This document shows positions 25,708 to 33,918 of a stretch of DNA of 34,755 nucleotides, one piece after another; within the stretch, counting starts at the first letter, position 1, and every line of letters starts with the position of its first letter. The DNA is from CALEUX01 sp037439945 (lineage in GTDB: Bacteria; Bacteroidota; Bacteroidia; Bacteroidales; Marinilabiliaceae). The translations under genes and the position numbers were made by a program. The notes below the pieces were generated by a model, which saw only the letters and a list, made by a program, of their open reading frames with translations, ran no database searches and was not told the origin of the DNA. The stretch is from the NCBI GenBank assembly GCA_037439945.1, contig JBBIVA010000020.1:1-34755 (forward strand), written 5' to 3'.

Positions 25708-26457
25708 TTAAAGAAAGGTGTGAAGTTTTTCAGGGTTGCAATTTAAAAAGAACTCTCTTATGTTCTTCAATTTTTCCGGCGTCCCTGCATCAAACCATTC
25801 ACTTTTACTGTCAACCCATCCTGAGATACGATGTTTTTCAGCCAGTTTTAAATATAAAGGAATAATAGGAAAAGCCCCTTTTGCATCAATTAAATTGAGC
25901 AATTCATAATTAATTACCTGGATGCCGTTAAAACCCATTGCTTTTGATGCAACAACATCAGAAACCCATTTTTTATCACCGGTTTTTGGGTTTTGCCAAC
26001 CACAAAGCAAATTATTATTGTCGAACATCAGGTAACGTGAAGCATTTCTTTCTTGTACAACCAGGGTAGCCAAATTTTTATGTGCATTATGATACTGAAT
26101 TAATGCTTCTATATTAGCGTTAGTAACTACATCCACATTGTATATTAATATTTGTGAACCTTCAACGAAGAATGGCGCTGCTTTTAAAAGTCCACCGCCT
26201 GTATCGAGCAGTTGTTCACGTTCATCGGAAATTATTATTTCAAAGTTTTGAGGAGGGTAGTTTTCGATAAAATCAATAATTTGTTGAGCATGATGATGCA
26301 CATTAACCACGACTTTTTTAATTTTTAGCCGCGACAATTTAAGCAGGGCAATTTCAAGCAATGAGCGGTGGCCTATTTTAATAAGGGCCTTTGGGCAATT
26401 ATCGGTTAAGGGACGGAGGCGGCTACCCAACCCTGCAGCAAAAATCATAGCGTTCAT
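25708..26457 (-). CDS. Sugar-1-phosphate nucleotidyltransferase, MurU-like
   Basis: The 249 residues form a nucleotidyltransferase of the type that joins a sugar-1-phosphate to a nucleoside triphosphate. The N-terminal AAGLGSRLRPLTDNCPKAL (8-25) is the nucleotide-binding loop, and LDTGGGL (84-90) and YNVDVVT (106-112) hold the substrate and metal sites. It lacks the C-terminal acyltransferase of GlmU. Its size matches MurU, which makes UDP-MurNAc from MurNAc-1-phosphate in peptidoglycan recycling. MurU's partner kinase AmgK resembles the fusion protein at 32470-33906. The ATG overlaps the mrpG stop (TGATG), so translation is coupled to the antiporter. A mannose-1-phosphate guanylyltransferase role remains possible. 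Confidence 0.8.
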   Translation of the reverse strand: MNAMIFAAGLGSRLRPLTDNCPKALIKIGHRSLLEIALLKLSRLKIKKVVVNVHHHAQQIIDFIENYPPQNFEIIISDEREQLLDTGGGLLKAAPFFVEGSQILIYNVDVVTNANIEALIQYHNAHKNLATLVVQERNASRYLMFDNNNLLCGWQNPKTGDKKWVSDVVASKAMGFNGIQVINYELLNLIDAKGAFPIIPLYLKLAEKHRISGWVDSKSEWFDAGTPEKLKNIREFFLNCNPEKLHTFL

Positions 26458-26783
26458 CAGAGATTATTTTTACCGGGTTCGTTAGTGCCAGTAATATTAT
26501 CGTTATTTTGGTTAAGCCAACGGGTTACCTTTGCAATTACGTGGGCCGATACCGGCGATAGAAAAATAAGCACATGAAATATTAGGATGGATTCAATAAA
26601 AACAGAAACCTTTTGAAAAAGAAGGTTTACTGCTACTAATAATAGCAACAAGCCAAACGATGAAACTTTGGTAACCACATGCATACGTGAATATAAATTC
26701 CTGAACCTGATGATTCCGATAGACGCTATAAGCACAATTACAGCGCTTATAATAAGTAATATGCCTACAATAATTTCAATCAT
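26457..26783 (-). CDS. mnhG: Mrp/Mnh Na+/H+ antiporter subunit G
   Basis: A 108-residue membrane subunit with three helices (about 4-24, 40-57, 62-82). The family core GIIRFRNLYSRMHVVTK (23-39) and the SPVSAHVIAKV segment (76-86) are clear. It is required for assembly of the multisubunit cation/proton antiporter. It overlaps the end of mnhF by 8 bases, and its stop codon shares one base with the MurU-like start. The hydrophilic tail (NQNNDNITGTNEP) is longer than usual but ordinary. Confidence 0.93.
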   Translation of the reverse strand: MIEIIVGILLIISAVIVLIASIGIIRFRNLYSRMHVVTKVSSFGLLLLLVAVNLLFQKVSVFIESILIFHVLIFLSPVSAHVIAKVTRWLNQNNDNITGTNEPGKNNL

Positions 26784-27063
26784 CCTGTTTAGTTTGTTTG
26801 TAAAGGTACCTTGCTATTATCATTGACCCGAAAGCCAGTAAAAAAGATACAATAAGTACCACATCCATTAATAAATCGTTTCTGGAGTATATAACTTCAC
26901 AAATTATCATTGCTACAACAATAACCGCAATTTGGTCCAGTGCCACTACCCGGTCGGAGAGTGATGGCCCTCTGAACAATCGGTACATTGGTAAAAACAG
27001 GCTGATTGTCATTAGCCATAATGCGCTTGCTGAAGCATATTCTAAGAAAACCGATGGTTCCAT
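26776..27063 (-). CDS. mnhF: Mrp/Mnh Na+/H+ antiporter subunit F
   Basis: A 95-residue membrane subunit with three helices (about 12-28, 43-60, 66-86). The signature RGPSLSDRVVALD (31-43), with the conserved Asp D43, is complete. It takes part in Na+/H+ exchange and shows similarity to bile-salt efflux proteins of the same family. A 231-base gap separates it from mnhE, unlike all other joints of this operon, which overlap. A separate promoter could lie in that gap. Confidence 0.93.
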   Translation of the reverse strand: MEPSVFLEYASASALWLMTISLFLPMYRLFRGPSLSDRVVALDQIAVIVVAMIICEVIYSRNDLLMDVVLIVSFLLAFGSMIIARYLYKQTKQDD

Positions 27064-27294
27064 TATTATTGGGTGTTCTGATGTTTATACGTTTTTTATC
27101 TGATTAAATTTACATTGGTTTTTTTTAGATGATTAGGCTGGTAGATTCGTCCCTTTTAATAGGGTTAATCCTTGAAAGGTTTTAAGATATCTTCAAAATA
27201 TTTTCTATCCATCTTACACCTAAACATACTATCCCGAACCCAGTTACTGCCCCATACTTTTCTACTGAAAAAAACAGATACTTATTATTCTCTT
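27064..27294 (-). other. Unexplained gap inside the antiporter operon
   Basis: A 231-base stretch between mnhE and mnhF. One minus-strand frame is open and reads YLFFSVEKYGAVTGFGIV then CLGVRWIENILKIS with no start codon, and ATG occurs only for a 20-residue peptide (MFRCKMDRKYFEDILKPFKD). I see no clear promoter box or terminator. Confidence 0.5.
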
Positions 27295-27657
27295 TTATAT
27301 TGCTTTCATTAGCAGCGATTCAATTTTTTGGGTTACCCTGATAAACTGTTGCCCTTCGTTTATATTAAGCAAATGGACTTCAATTATTGCTCCATTATCT
27401 GACAAATCGACCGACAATGAACCAGGGGTCATGCTTAGCATGTTAAACAGAATTACCAGGTGCCACGATTTATGCACCTTTGTATGATATTCAACAATAC
27501 CGCCGTTTTCACCTCTGGACCCTTTAAGGATCATCCATCCAACCGCCCATCCCGATTCTATTATTTTGTAACAGAAATAAAGGAACAGATATATAAGATA
27601 GAATAATTTTCTGACTTTCTTAAATATTATTATTGATTTAATTTCTGCCAATAACAT
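27295..27657 (-). CDS. mnhE: Mrp/Mnh Na+/H+ antiporter subunit E
   Basis: A 120-residue subunit, shorter than the roughly 160-residue Firmicutes form. One clear N-terminal hydrophobic segment (about 18-36, LFYLIYLFLYFCYKII) precedes the conserved soluble part with NMLSMTPGSLSVDL (73-86) and IEVHLLN. The ATG at 27657 lies inside the end of mnhD with a 20-base overlap, so expression is coupled. Subunit E is needed for full antiport activity but does not form the ion path. Confidence 0.88.
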   Translation of the reverse strand: MLLAEIKSIIIFKKVRKLFYLIYLFLYFCYKIIESGWAVGWMILKGSRGENGGIVEYHTKVHKSWHLVILFNMLSMTPGSLSVDLSDNGAIIEVHLLNINEGQQFIRVTQKIESLLMKAI

Positions 27658-29128
27658 AATAGATGTATTTTGATGGGTTTAACAAGTCTGTTGCAGCTAA
27701 CTCGCAATATTCTACTATTGGTTTGGCCCAAATTCCCATTACAATTATTCCTATAGTCATTATAAATGTTGATACAACCATCCACCTGTCGGAAAATGGG
27801 CTATATTCTATTTCATCAATTTTTTCTTCGGGCGGTTTTTTCCAAAACACTTCGAGCCATATTTTCACCATCGAAAACAGGGTAAATAGCCCAACAAAAA
27901 GCGCTATTATGGTAATTAAAACCTGTGAGGCTTCAATGCCTGCTTTAAGTACCAGGTACTTTGCAATAAAACCACTAAAAGGGGGTAGTCCTGCCAAACT
28001 GAATGCCGAAACAAAAAACATTAAACCCCAGAGCGTATTTTCACGAAAAACATTCCCCAGGGTTTTTAAGTTAAGCGTTCCTTTTTTTCGATATACCAAC
28101 CCTGCTACTAAAAAGGCATTGGTTTTTGATATCATGTTGTGGCCTAGAAAAAAAATGGCAGCTGCCAATCCGGCAACTGTATAAAATCCAAGTGCAATAA
28201 TTACATAACCTACCTGACTGATGATATGAAAGGATAAGATTTTACGAAATTCGTATTGCGACGAGGCTGCAATTACACCAATAACCATTGAAAGGCCACC
28301 TATCCATAAAATGACCTGGTTCCAAAAGGCGTGGTCGTAATTTAAAACCAATGTGTAAAACCTTATGAGTGAATAAATGCCTACTTTAGTTAACAATCCG
28401 GCAAAAAGAGCCGTAACCGCAGGTGGTGGCGTGTGGTACGATGCCGGCAGCCAAAAGAAAAATGGGAAAAGCGCCCCCTTAATTGAGAATCCTACAAAAA
28501 TTAATATTAAGGCAGGGTTTAACAATGCAAAGTTTTCAGATGCCAAAGATATTTTAGAGGAAATATCGGCCAGATTTAACGTTCCAAGTTTTCCATATAA
28601 TAAACCGATACCGGCTACAAAAAACAATGATGATAAAAGGTTTAATATCAGATATTTAATGGAGCCTTCGAGCTGGGCCCTTTCACCACCCAAACTGATT
28701 AGAATAAATGAAGACATGAGCATTACCTCAAACCATACATAAAGATTAAAAATGTCGCCGGCTAAAAAACTACCGTTAACTCCCATCAATATACCAAACG
28801 AAAAGAAAAAATGTCCATTTTGTTGTCGTTCTTTATCAACAGCCTGTGTGGAATAAATTGTGGTAATTAGAAAAACAACTGCTGAAATAAGTATCATAAA
28901 CACGCTAAAGCGGTCGGCAACAAGCGATATACCGTATGGTGCAGGCCATGAACCCATATTAACAACAATAATTTCGCGAAATTTAACCACCGGGACTAAA
29001 ATAATTGCGGCAAACAGGTTTAGCACGGCAAACAATACGGCCAAAAGTTTTTTTATTCCTGACTTTTTAATTAGGAACGATAAAAACAGGAAAGTAAAAG
29101 GAATAAGTATAAGTGTAAACAATATCAT
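27638..29128 (-). CDS. mnhD: Mrp/Mnh Na+/H+ antiporter subunit D
   Basis: A 496-residue, fourteen-helix subunit related to NuoN/NuoM of complex I. The key charged residues are visible: E134 in the YVWFEVMLMSSF helix, K217 in VGFSIKGALFPFFFWLPASYHTP, and K248 in GLLTKVGIYSLIR. They form the proton channel. It overlaps the subunit C stop by four bases (ATGA). All antiporter-like motifs are intact and the length is normal. Confidence 0.95.
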   Translation of the reverse strand: MILFTLILIPFTFLFLSFLIKKSGIKKLLAVLFAVLNLFAAIILVPVVKFREIIVVNMGSWPAPYGISLVADRFSVFMILISAVVFLITTIYSTQAVDKERQQNGHFFFSFGILMGVNGSFLAGDIFNLYVWFEVMLMSSFILISLGGERAQLEGSIKYLILNLLSSLFFVAGIGLLYGKLGTLNLADISSKISLASENFALLNPALILIFVGFSIKGALFPFFFWLPASYHTPPPAVTALFAGLLTKVGIYSLIRFYTLVLNYDHAFWNQVILWIGGLSMVIGVIAASSQYEFRKILSFHIISQVGYVIIALGFYTVAGLAAAIFFLGHNMISKTNAFLVAGLVYRKKGTLNLKTLGNVFRENTLWGLMFFVSAFSLAGLPPFSGFIAKYLVLKAGIEASQVLITIIALFVGLFTLFSMVKIWLEVFWKKPPEEKIDEIEYSPFSDRWMVVSTFIMTIGIIVMGIWAKPIVEYCELAATDLLNPSKYIYYVIGRN

Positions 29129-29478
29129 CGTTGGTCGGTGTTTTTAAGTTGGTCCAGGTCATGTGTGCCGGTTACATCAAAATACCGATACTTTAATGCC
29201 AGCAAAAAGGCTGAAACTCCCAGGCTGATAACAATTGCAGTAAGAATAAGGGCTTGTGGCAAAGGGTCAGAAATGGTTGTGGGGTCAATGGTTTCGGCCC
29301 CTTCGGGAATGAATCCTGCGCCACTACGTTTTATGCCCCCTGCAAGAAAAATAATCAGATTGGTGGCATTGCTGAGTACAAATACACCCAGGATAACTTT
29401 TACAATACTTCTTCGCAGGATTAAATATACCCCGCATGAATATAATAAACCTATAAAAAGCGCTATCAGGAGTTCCAT
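29125..29478 (-). CDS. mnhC: Mrp/Mnh Na+/H+ antiporter subunit C
   Basis: A 117-residue NuoK-like subunit with three helices and the conserved SNATNLIIF (36-44) and DPLPQALILTAIVI (71-84) segments. A longer open frame reaches 29691, but its extra 71 residues are a shadow of subunit B in another frame. The ATG at 29478 gives the family's normal N-terminus MELLIALFIGLLYSCGVYLIL. It overlaps the end of subunit B by 13 bases. Confidence 0.93.
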   Translation of the reverse strand: MELLIALFIGLLYSCGVYLILRRSIVKVILGVFVLSNATNLIIFLAGGIKRSGAGFIPEGAETIDPTTISDPLPQALILTAIVISLGVSAFLLALKYRYFDVTGTHDLDQLKNTDQR

Positions 29479-29894
29479 TTTAATACGTCCATTATGGTTA
29501 TAACTATTGAAAGAATGACCCCGGTCACTGCAATAAAAATGCCGGTGTCGAAAAGCAAGGGTGTCCCCAAATGCAGGTCGCCTATTAAGGGAAACTGCCC
29601 TATATACCATATTCCTGTAAGTGGTGGCAATCTCCAGAAAATTGGCAATATAGCGGCTATAAATACCAGCATCAAACCAACTCCCATCCACTTACGGCTG
29701 TGGAAATATAGAATGTCTTCAATGCGGGCTGAACCAAAGACAATTCCGTATAAAATAAAGCCGGTTGAGAAAATAATACCGGCTATGAAGCCTCCGCCCG
29801 GGTTGTTATGTCCACGAGTAAGCAACAGAATGGCTAAAATGGCCATTACTCTTAGAAAAAGTCGTGCTATTTTTTCAAGTATAATGTTTCTCAT
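29466..29894 (-). CDS. mnhB: Mrp/Mnh Na+/H+ antiporter subunit B
   Basis: A 142-residue membrane subunit with four helices. The MnhB hallmark LLTRGHNNPGGGFIAGIIFS (25-44) is present and complete. Its ATG overlaps the subunit A stop by four bases. Because subunit B is a separate gene, this is a seven-gene Mrp system rather than the type with an A/B fusion. Confidence 0.94.
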   Translation of the reverse strand: MRNIILEKIARLFLRVMAILAILLLTRGHNNPGGGFIAGIIFSTGFILYGIVFGSARIEDILYFHSRKWMGVGLMLVFIAAILPIFWRLPPLTGIWYIGQFPLIGDLHLGTPLLFDTGIFIAVTGVILSIVITIMDVLKWNS

Positions 29895-32239
29895 TTGTTT
29901 CCAGCTTGTTTTTTCTCTTTTAACCGCTTTATCTGAAACCTGAAAAGGGAGTAAACTCCGGCTGCAGCAAGGGTTAAAACTGTAACCTCTCCCAGGGTGT
30001 CTAATGCCCTGAAATCAACCAGTATAACGTTTACTATATTTCTGCCGTGTGCCTGGGTTAGGCTGTTCTCGGCATAAAAACCTGATATGGGTTCTTCAAA
30101 TGAGTGGAAACGTGCTTTTAACACGATCAAAGTTACAAACACTCCAACTGCAATTGAAATAATGGCATCACGTATTCGGGATGCCTTGGTAGATAAAACA
30201 GCAAACCCAGGCAAATAATAAATAACCATTACAAATAGCACCATTAAAACTGTTTCGGCCAGAAACTGGGTGATGGCAAGGTCAACTGCCCCAAAATAAA
30301 GGTATAACAGACCAATGCCGTACCCAACCATACCCATAGCCAGTATAGCTGACAAGCGCGATTTGGCAAGTACTGCAAAGATAACGGCCATGGATGTAAC
30401 CAGCAACAGTAATACAACATGGATTTTGATTGGGCGGGGTTCAACTTCGGGAAGGGGTAAGTCGGTGATGCGAAATAGCTGTAGCCATACGAGTGCCATT
30501 GTAACCAGGAAAAAAGTTAAAAGGTAAAAGCGGTGATAACCATGCTGCAACCGCCCTGTGTTTTTTGAAGCAATTTTTACATACAGGTTTATGAGTGTGG
30601 CAAATAAATTGGGCAGATGGTAATTGTCGAGCCAGTCGATTGCACTTGATATTGCTGTTGTAACTGGTTTTCTGAACCAAAACACAATAATCCCCGATAA
30701 AACAGTTAAAATGCTGAGCAGCAGAACCCGGTTAAAGCCATGCCAAATCGAAAGGTGCACATCAACTGACTGGGAGCGGATAAAATAGAGGGCATTTGAT
30801 ATGGGATAGTCGAGTATGCTGGGTGCGATCCCCAATATGAGCCCTCCAATCGCCAAAACGATTGGGCCTGCCAGAAATGTGTAAGAATAGTCTTTTTCCG
30901 AATGTTTGGCCGGCACATGGTTAGTTTTTTTTGATGGCCAGAATACATCAAAAAAAAGTGTTAAAGAAATGGCCGCCATCATAATATTGGCACCAATTCC
31001 CAACGGTAGCACTAGCCACGACATACCATGCAACTGAATTTTTGCTTCGTAAATTAATTCTTTTCCTATAAAGCCCAGCATTGGAGGTAAGCCCGCCATT
31101 GAAATAAGCGCCAGCGTGGTAAAAATAGTTGTAATTGGCAGCGGTTTCCAAAGCGATGCTAATTTAGAAATATCCCTGGTCCCTGTGCTTTTATCAACAA
31201 TACCTGCCACCATAAACAGGCCTCCCTTATAAATTCCGTGAACAATAAAGAACACAATGGCAGCTTTCAGCGAATTGGTTGTACCAATCCCTATTAGCAG
31301 TACCATGGTCCCGAGTGCGCTGATGGTTGTAAAGGCAAGTATCCGTTTAAAATCTTTTTGTCCCATTGAGAAAAAAGCACCTAAAAACATAGTAATTCCA
31401 CCAATAAGCATTAGTGAATATTTCCAAACCATTGTACCCCCCATAACCGGATACATCCGTATCAACAAAAAAACTCCCGCGTTTACCATAGTTGCACTAT
31501 GCAAATAGGCGCTTACCGGAGTTGGGGCCTGCATGGCCCCGGGTAACCAAAAATGAAATGGAAACTGTGCTGATTTAGTAATAGCTGCCAAAATCAACAG
31601 GGTTAAAATAAGATAGTAGTGAGGATGGTTCCCTAAGTGAATGTTGCCGGAAATAAGCTCGCTTATTTGGTATGTGCCGGTAATGTTGCCAATAAGGATA
31701 ACAGCCAAAAGAAGACACAAGCCTCCCAATCCGGTAATAAGCAGGGCCTGTAAAGCTGCCTGTCGCGATTTATCTTCGTGATGGTTGAACCCGATAAGAA
31801 AAAATGAAGCAACGCTGGTTAATTCCCAGAAAATAAATAAAGCAATTAGATTGTCGGAGAAAACCAAGCCAATCATGGATGCCATAAACAATACCAGGTA
31901 GGCAAAAAAGTGGGCTTGCCGTTGGTATTTGGCCATGTAATAAGAAGCATATAATACAACCAAAAAACCAATGCCGCTAATTAATAGGCCAAAAATCAAG
32001 CTTAAGCCGTCAATCCGAAAAATAAAATCTATACCTTCCAGTAAACCCCAGGAGGTTTCGATAATGGTGGCTTCATGTGGGGTTAACATTGTAAACTCAC
32101 CCATTATTACAAAGAAAAGGGCAAAAGGCAGAATGGACAAGACCCATCCCAGTTTCTTTTTAAGCAAGGGATAGATAAGCGGGATTAAAAATGCCGATAA
32201 AAAAATCAGTCCTAATATAATTGGTAAAGAATTTCCCAT
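29891..32239 (-). CDS. mnhA: Mrp/Mnh Na+/H+ antiporter subunit A
   Basis: The large 782-residue subunit, related to NuoL of complex I. The main proton-channel domain (about 1-510) shows E139 (WELTSVASFFLIGFNHHED), K222 in TKSAQFPFHFWLPGAMQAPTP, and H247 in AYLHSATMVNAG. The C-terminal part (about 590-782) holds the MrpA-specific membrane domain, ending with NVILVDFRALDTLGEVTVL. Sequence is complete and of normal length. The antiporter uses the proton gradient to expel Na+ (or the reverse), giving pH and salt tolerance. The gene begins 33 bases after a 44-residue Cys-rich protein. Confidence 0.95.
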   Translation of the reverse strand: MGNSLPIILGLIFLSAFLIPLIYPLLKKKLGWVLSILPFALFFVIMGEFTMLTPHEATIIETSWGLLEGIDFIFRIDGLSLIFGLLISGIGFLVVLYASYYMAKYQRQAHFFAYLVLFMASMIGLVFSDNLIALFIFWELTSVASFFLIGFNHHEDKSRQAALQALLITGLGGLCLLLAVILIGNITGTYQISELISGNIHLGNHPHYYLILTLLILAAITKSAQFPFHFWLPGAMQAPTPVSAYLHSATMVNAGVFLLIRMYPVMGGTMVWKYSLMLIGGITMFLGAFFSMGQKDFKRILAFTTISALGTMVLLIGIGTTNSLKAAIVFFIVHGIYKGGLFMVAGIVDKSTGTRDISKLASLWKPLPITTIFTTLALISMAGLPPMLGFIGKELIYEAKIQLHGMSWLVLPLGIGANIMMAAISLTLFFDVFWPSKKTNHVPAKHSEKDYSYTFLAGPIVLAIGGLILGIAPSILDYPISNALYFIRSQSVDVHLSIWHGFNRVLLLSILTVLSGIIVFWFRKPVTTAISSAIDWLDNYHLPNLFATLINLYVKIASKNTGRLQHGYHRFYLLTFFLVTMALVWLQLFRITDLPLPEVEPRPIKIHVVLLLLVTSMAVIFAVLAKSRLSAILAMGMVGYGIGLLYLYFGAVDLAITQFLAETVLMVLFVMVIYYLPGFAVLSTKASRIRDAIISIAVGVFVTLIVLKARFHSFEEPISGFYAENSLTQAHGRNIVNVILVDFRALDTLGEVTVLTLAAAGVYSLFRFQIKRLKEKKQAGNK

Positions 32240-32272
32240 TAAATTGATAAGGAGTTTTAATTGGTTTGGAGG

Positions 32273-32407
32273 CTACCCTGCTGATTTAATTTTTTTGGGT
32301 TTACAGAGTTTTTCCTTGTTTTTTGATGAATATCCACATTTACACAAATATTTGTGTGTGAGCTTGGTTTCTTTTTCTATATCTTTTTCACACTTTTTTT
32401 TGGGCAT
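32273..32407 (-). CDS. 44-residue Lys- and Cys-rich zinc-ribbon-like protein
   Basis: Minus-strand ATG at 32407 opens a frame of 44 codons ending in TAG at 32273-32275. It begins MPKKKCEKDIEKETK and continues HKYLCKCGYSSKNKEKLCKPKKI. Cysteines are C6, C22, C24 and C35; the YLCKCGYSSKNKEKLCKP core with CxC and a later Cys looks like half of a zinc ribbon, with H18 as a possible extra ligand. More than a third of the residues are Lys or Arg, so nucleic acid binding is plausible. I recall similar tiny proteins in Bacteroidota without a known function. It lies between the APH-RapZ gene and mnhA in the same direction. Confidence 0.6.
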   Translation of the reverse strand: MPKKKCEKDIEKETKLTHKYLCKCGYSSKNKEKLCKPKKIKSAG

Positions 32408-32469
32408 ATAAAAAAATAATGAATTAAAACATAAAGAGTTAACTCGAAATCAAAATACTTGATTAGTTC

Positions 32470-33906
32470 CTATTTGTTCAATTCGGCCATTTCTCTTTCG
32501 ATATGGTTAATTTTAATCTGAACCTGGAATTTTGTTTTCAGATGAATTGAAAGTTTTTCGGCGCAATAAACCGATCTGTGTTGTCCACCAGTACAACCAA
32601 AACTTACCATTAAATGTTTAAAATTTCTTTTTAAATATTTTGATACAGATTGATCTGTTAAGGCAAAAACATGACTTAAAAATTCCTGAACCTCCAAATC
32701 TTTTTCCAGTAGGGCAATAACTTCCGGATCCCGTCCGGTTTTATTTTTAAATTCTATTTGTTTACCCGGATTTTGAATAGCCCTGCAATCGAATACAAAT
32801 CCTCCGCCATGACCTGAATAATCAAGAGGAATCCCCCTTTTATATGAGAAACTTGTAATTGAAACAGTAAGCGCAGGTTCAACTGAAATTTGTTTTAAGG
32901 ATTCTGAATTTACAACACCCCATAAGGCATCAGTCAGTGATGGAAACTTTTTGGGTAGTTCGTAGCTTTCAAGAATACTTTTCAGGTTATTTAAGGCAAA
33001 GGGAATGCTTTTGAGGAAGTGTTCCTTTTTTTCATAAAAACCTCTAAATCCATAGGCACCCATAGCCTGCATAATTCTAATAAGGACATACCCCTGAAAA
33101 TGTTCCCTGAATTCAATTGTATTAATTGTAATTTGCATTGCCAATACATCAATGTAATGGTTTAAAAGCTCTTCCCTAATGTTTTGGGGAATATTGGCCT
33201 TGGCATCATATAGGATTGATGCCAAATCGTATTGTAAAGCTCCACGGCGTCCGCCCTGGTAATCAATAAAGGCCGGTTCTCCATTTCTCACCATTATGTT
33301 ACGTGACTGAAAATCCCTGAATAAAAAATAATTACAGTCTGCCTGTAACAGAAAATCCGCAAAAAGGTTAAAATCATCCTCCAGAAGTTGTTCGTCAAAA
33401 GGAATTTTGGCCAGTTTCAGAAAATAGTATTTAAAATAATGAAGGTCCCACATCATTGATTGCTTATCGAAGCTGGATCTTGGATAACAAAAACTGTAAT
33501 TTAATTCTCGCCCTATAAGCTGAAAATCAACCAGTTTATTCAATGATTTTTTATAAAACTCAATAACCGATGATGGAAAACCCTTCTCGCTTCTAACATT
33601 GGATATAAAATCAAAAAGAGTTGTATCTCCCAAATCTTCCAGAATGTAACAATCAAACTCTTTACTAACAGAATAAATCTGTGGTACAGCCAAATTCTTT
33701 TTATAAAAGAAACGGCTGAATTCTATAAATGCTTTATTTTCCTTAACGTCTTGATTTATTGCTCCAAGTACCTTCCTGGTATTGCTAATAATTCTAAAGT
33801 AATATCTGTATGACCCTGAGGGGGGCAGCTGAGTGATTGAAATTATTTTTTCACCGCACCATTCCTCAAACAAAGTTATTAAACGTGAATTTGTTGAATT
33901 ATCCAA
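32470..33906 (-). CDS. APH-fold sugar kinase fused to a RapZ C-terminal domain
   Basis: A 478-residue two-domain protein. Residues 1 to about 325 form an aminoglycoside phosphotransferase-like kinase: catalytic D198 and N203 in FRDFQSRNIMV and metal-binding D215 in IDYQGGRRGALQYD. The Arg in place of the usual His (RD rather than HD) fits AmgK, which phosphorylates MurNAc and GlcNAc at the anomeric position. Residues 345-478 match the C-terminal half of RapZ, with ITSFSYKRGIPLD, FVFDCRAIQNPG and GCTGGQHRSVYCAEKL (437-452). The Walker-type ATPase half of RapZ is absent. In E. coli the RapZ C-terminus binds RNA and senses glucosamine-6-phosphate. It begins 12 bases after the DUF554 gene. Confidence 0.85.
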   Translation of the reverse strand: MDNSTNSRLITLFEEWCGEKIISITQLPPSGSYRYYFRIISNTRKVLGAINQDVKENKAFIEFSRFFYKKNLAVPQIYSVSKEFDCYILEDLGDTTLFDFISNVRSEKGFPSSVIEFYKKSLNKLVDFQLIGRELNYSFCYPRSSFDKQSMMWDLHYFKYYFLKLAKIPFDEQLLEDDFNLFADFLLQADCNYFLFRDFQSRNIMVRNGEPAFIDYQGGRRGALQYDLASILYDAKANIPQNIREELLNHYIDVLAMQITINTIEFREHFQGYVLIRIMQAMGAYGFRGFYEKKEHFLKSIPFALNNLKSILESYELPKKFPSLTDALWGVVNSESLKQISVEPALTVSITSFSYKRGIPLDYSGHGGGFVFDCRAIQNPGKQIEFKNKTGRDPEVIALLEKDLEVQEFLSHVFALTDQSVSKYLKRNFKHLMVSFGCTGGQHRSVYCAEKLSIHLKTKFQVQIKINHIEREMAELNK

Positions 33907-33918
33907 AGTAGTTTGGTT

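Noticed and set aside
29479..29691. N-terminal extension of mnhC by 71 residues
   Set aside because: The extension is a frame-shifted reading of mnhB; family length and N-terminus fit ATG 29478.
29494..29943. 149-residue plus-strand ORF across mnhB
   Set aside because: It is antisense to a tightly overlapping antiporter operon and has no recognisable domain.
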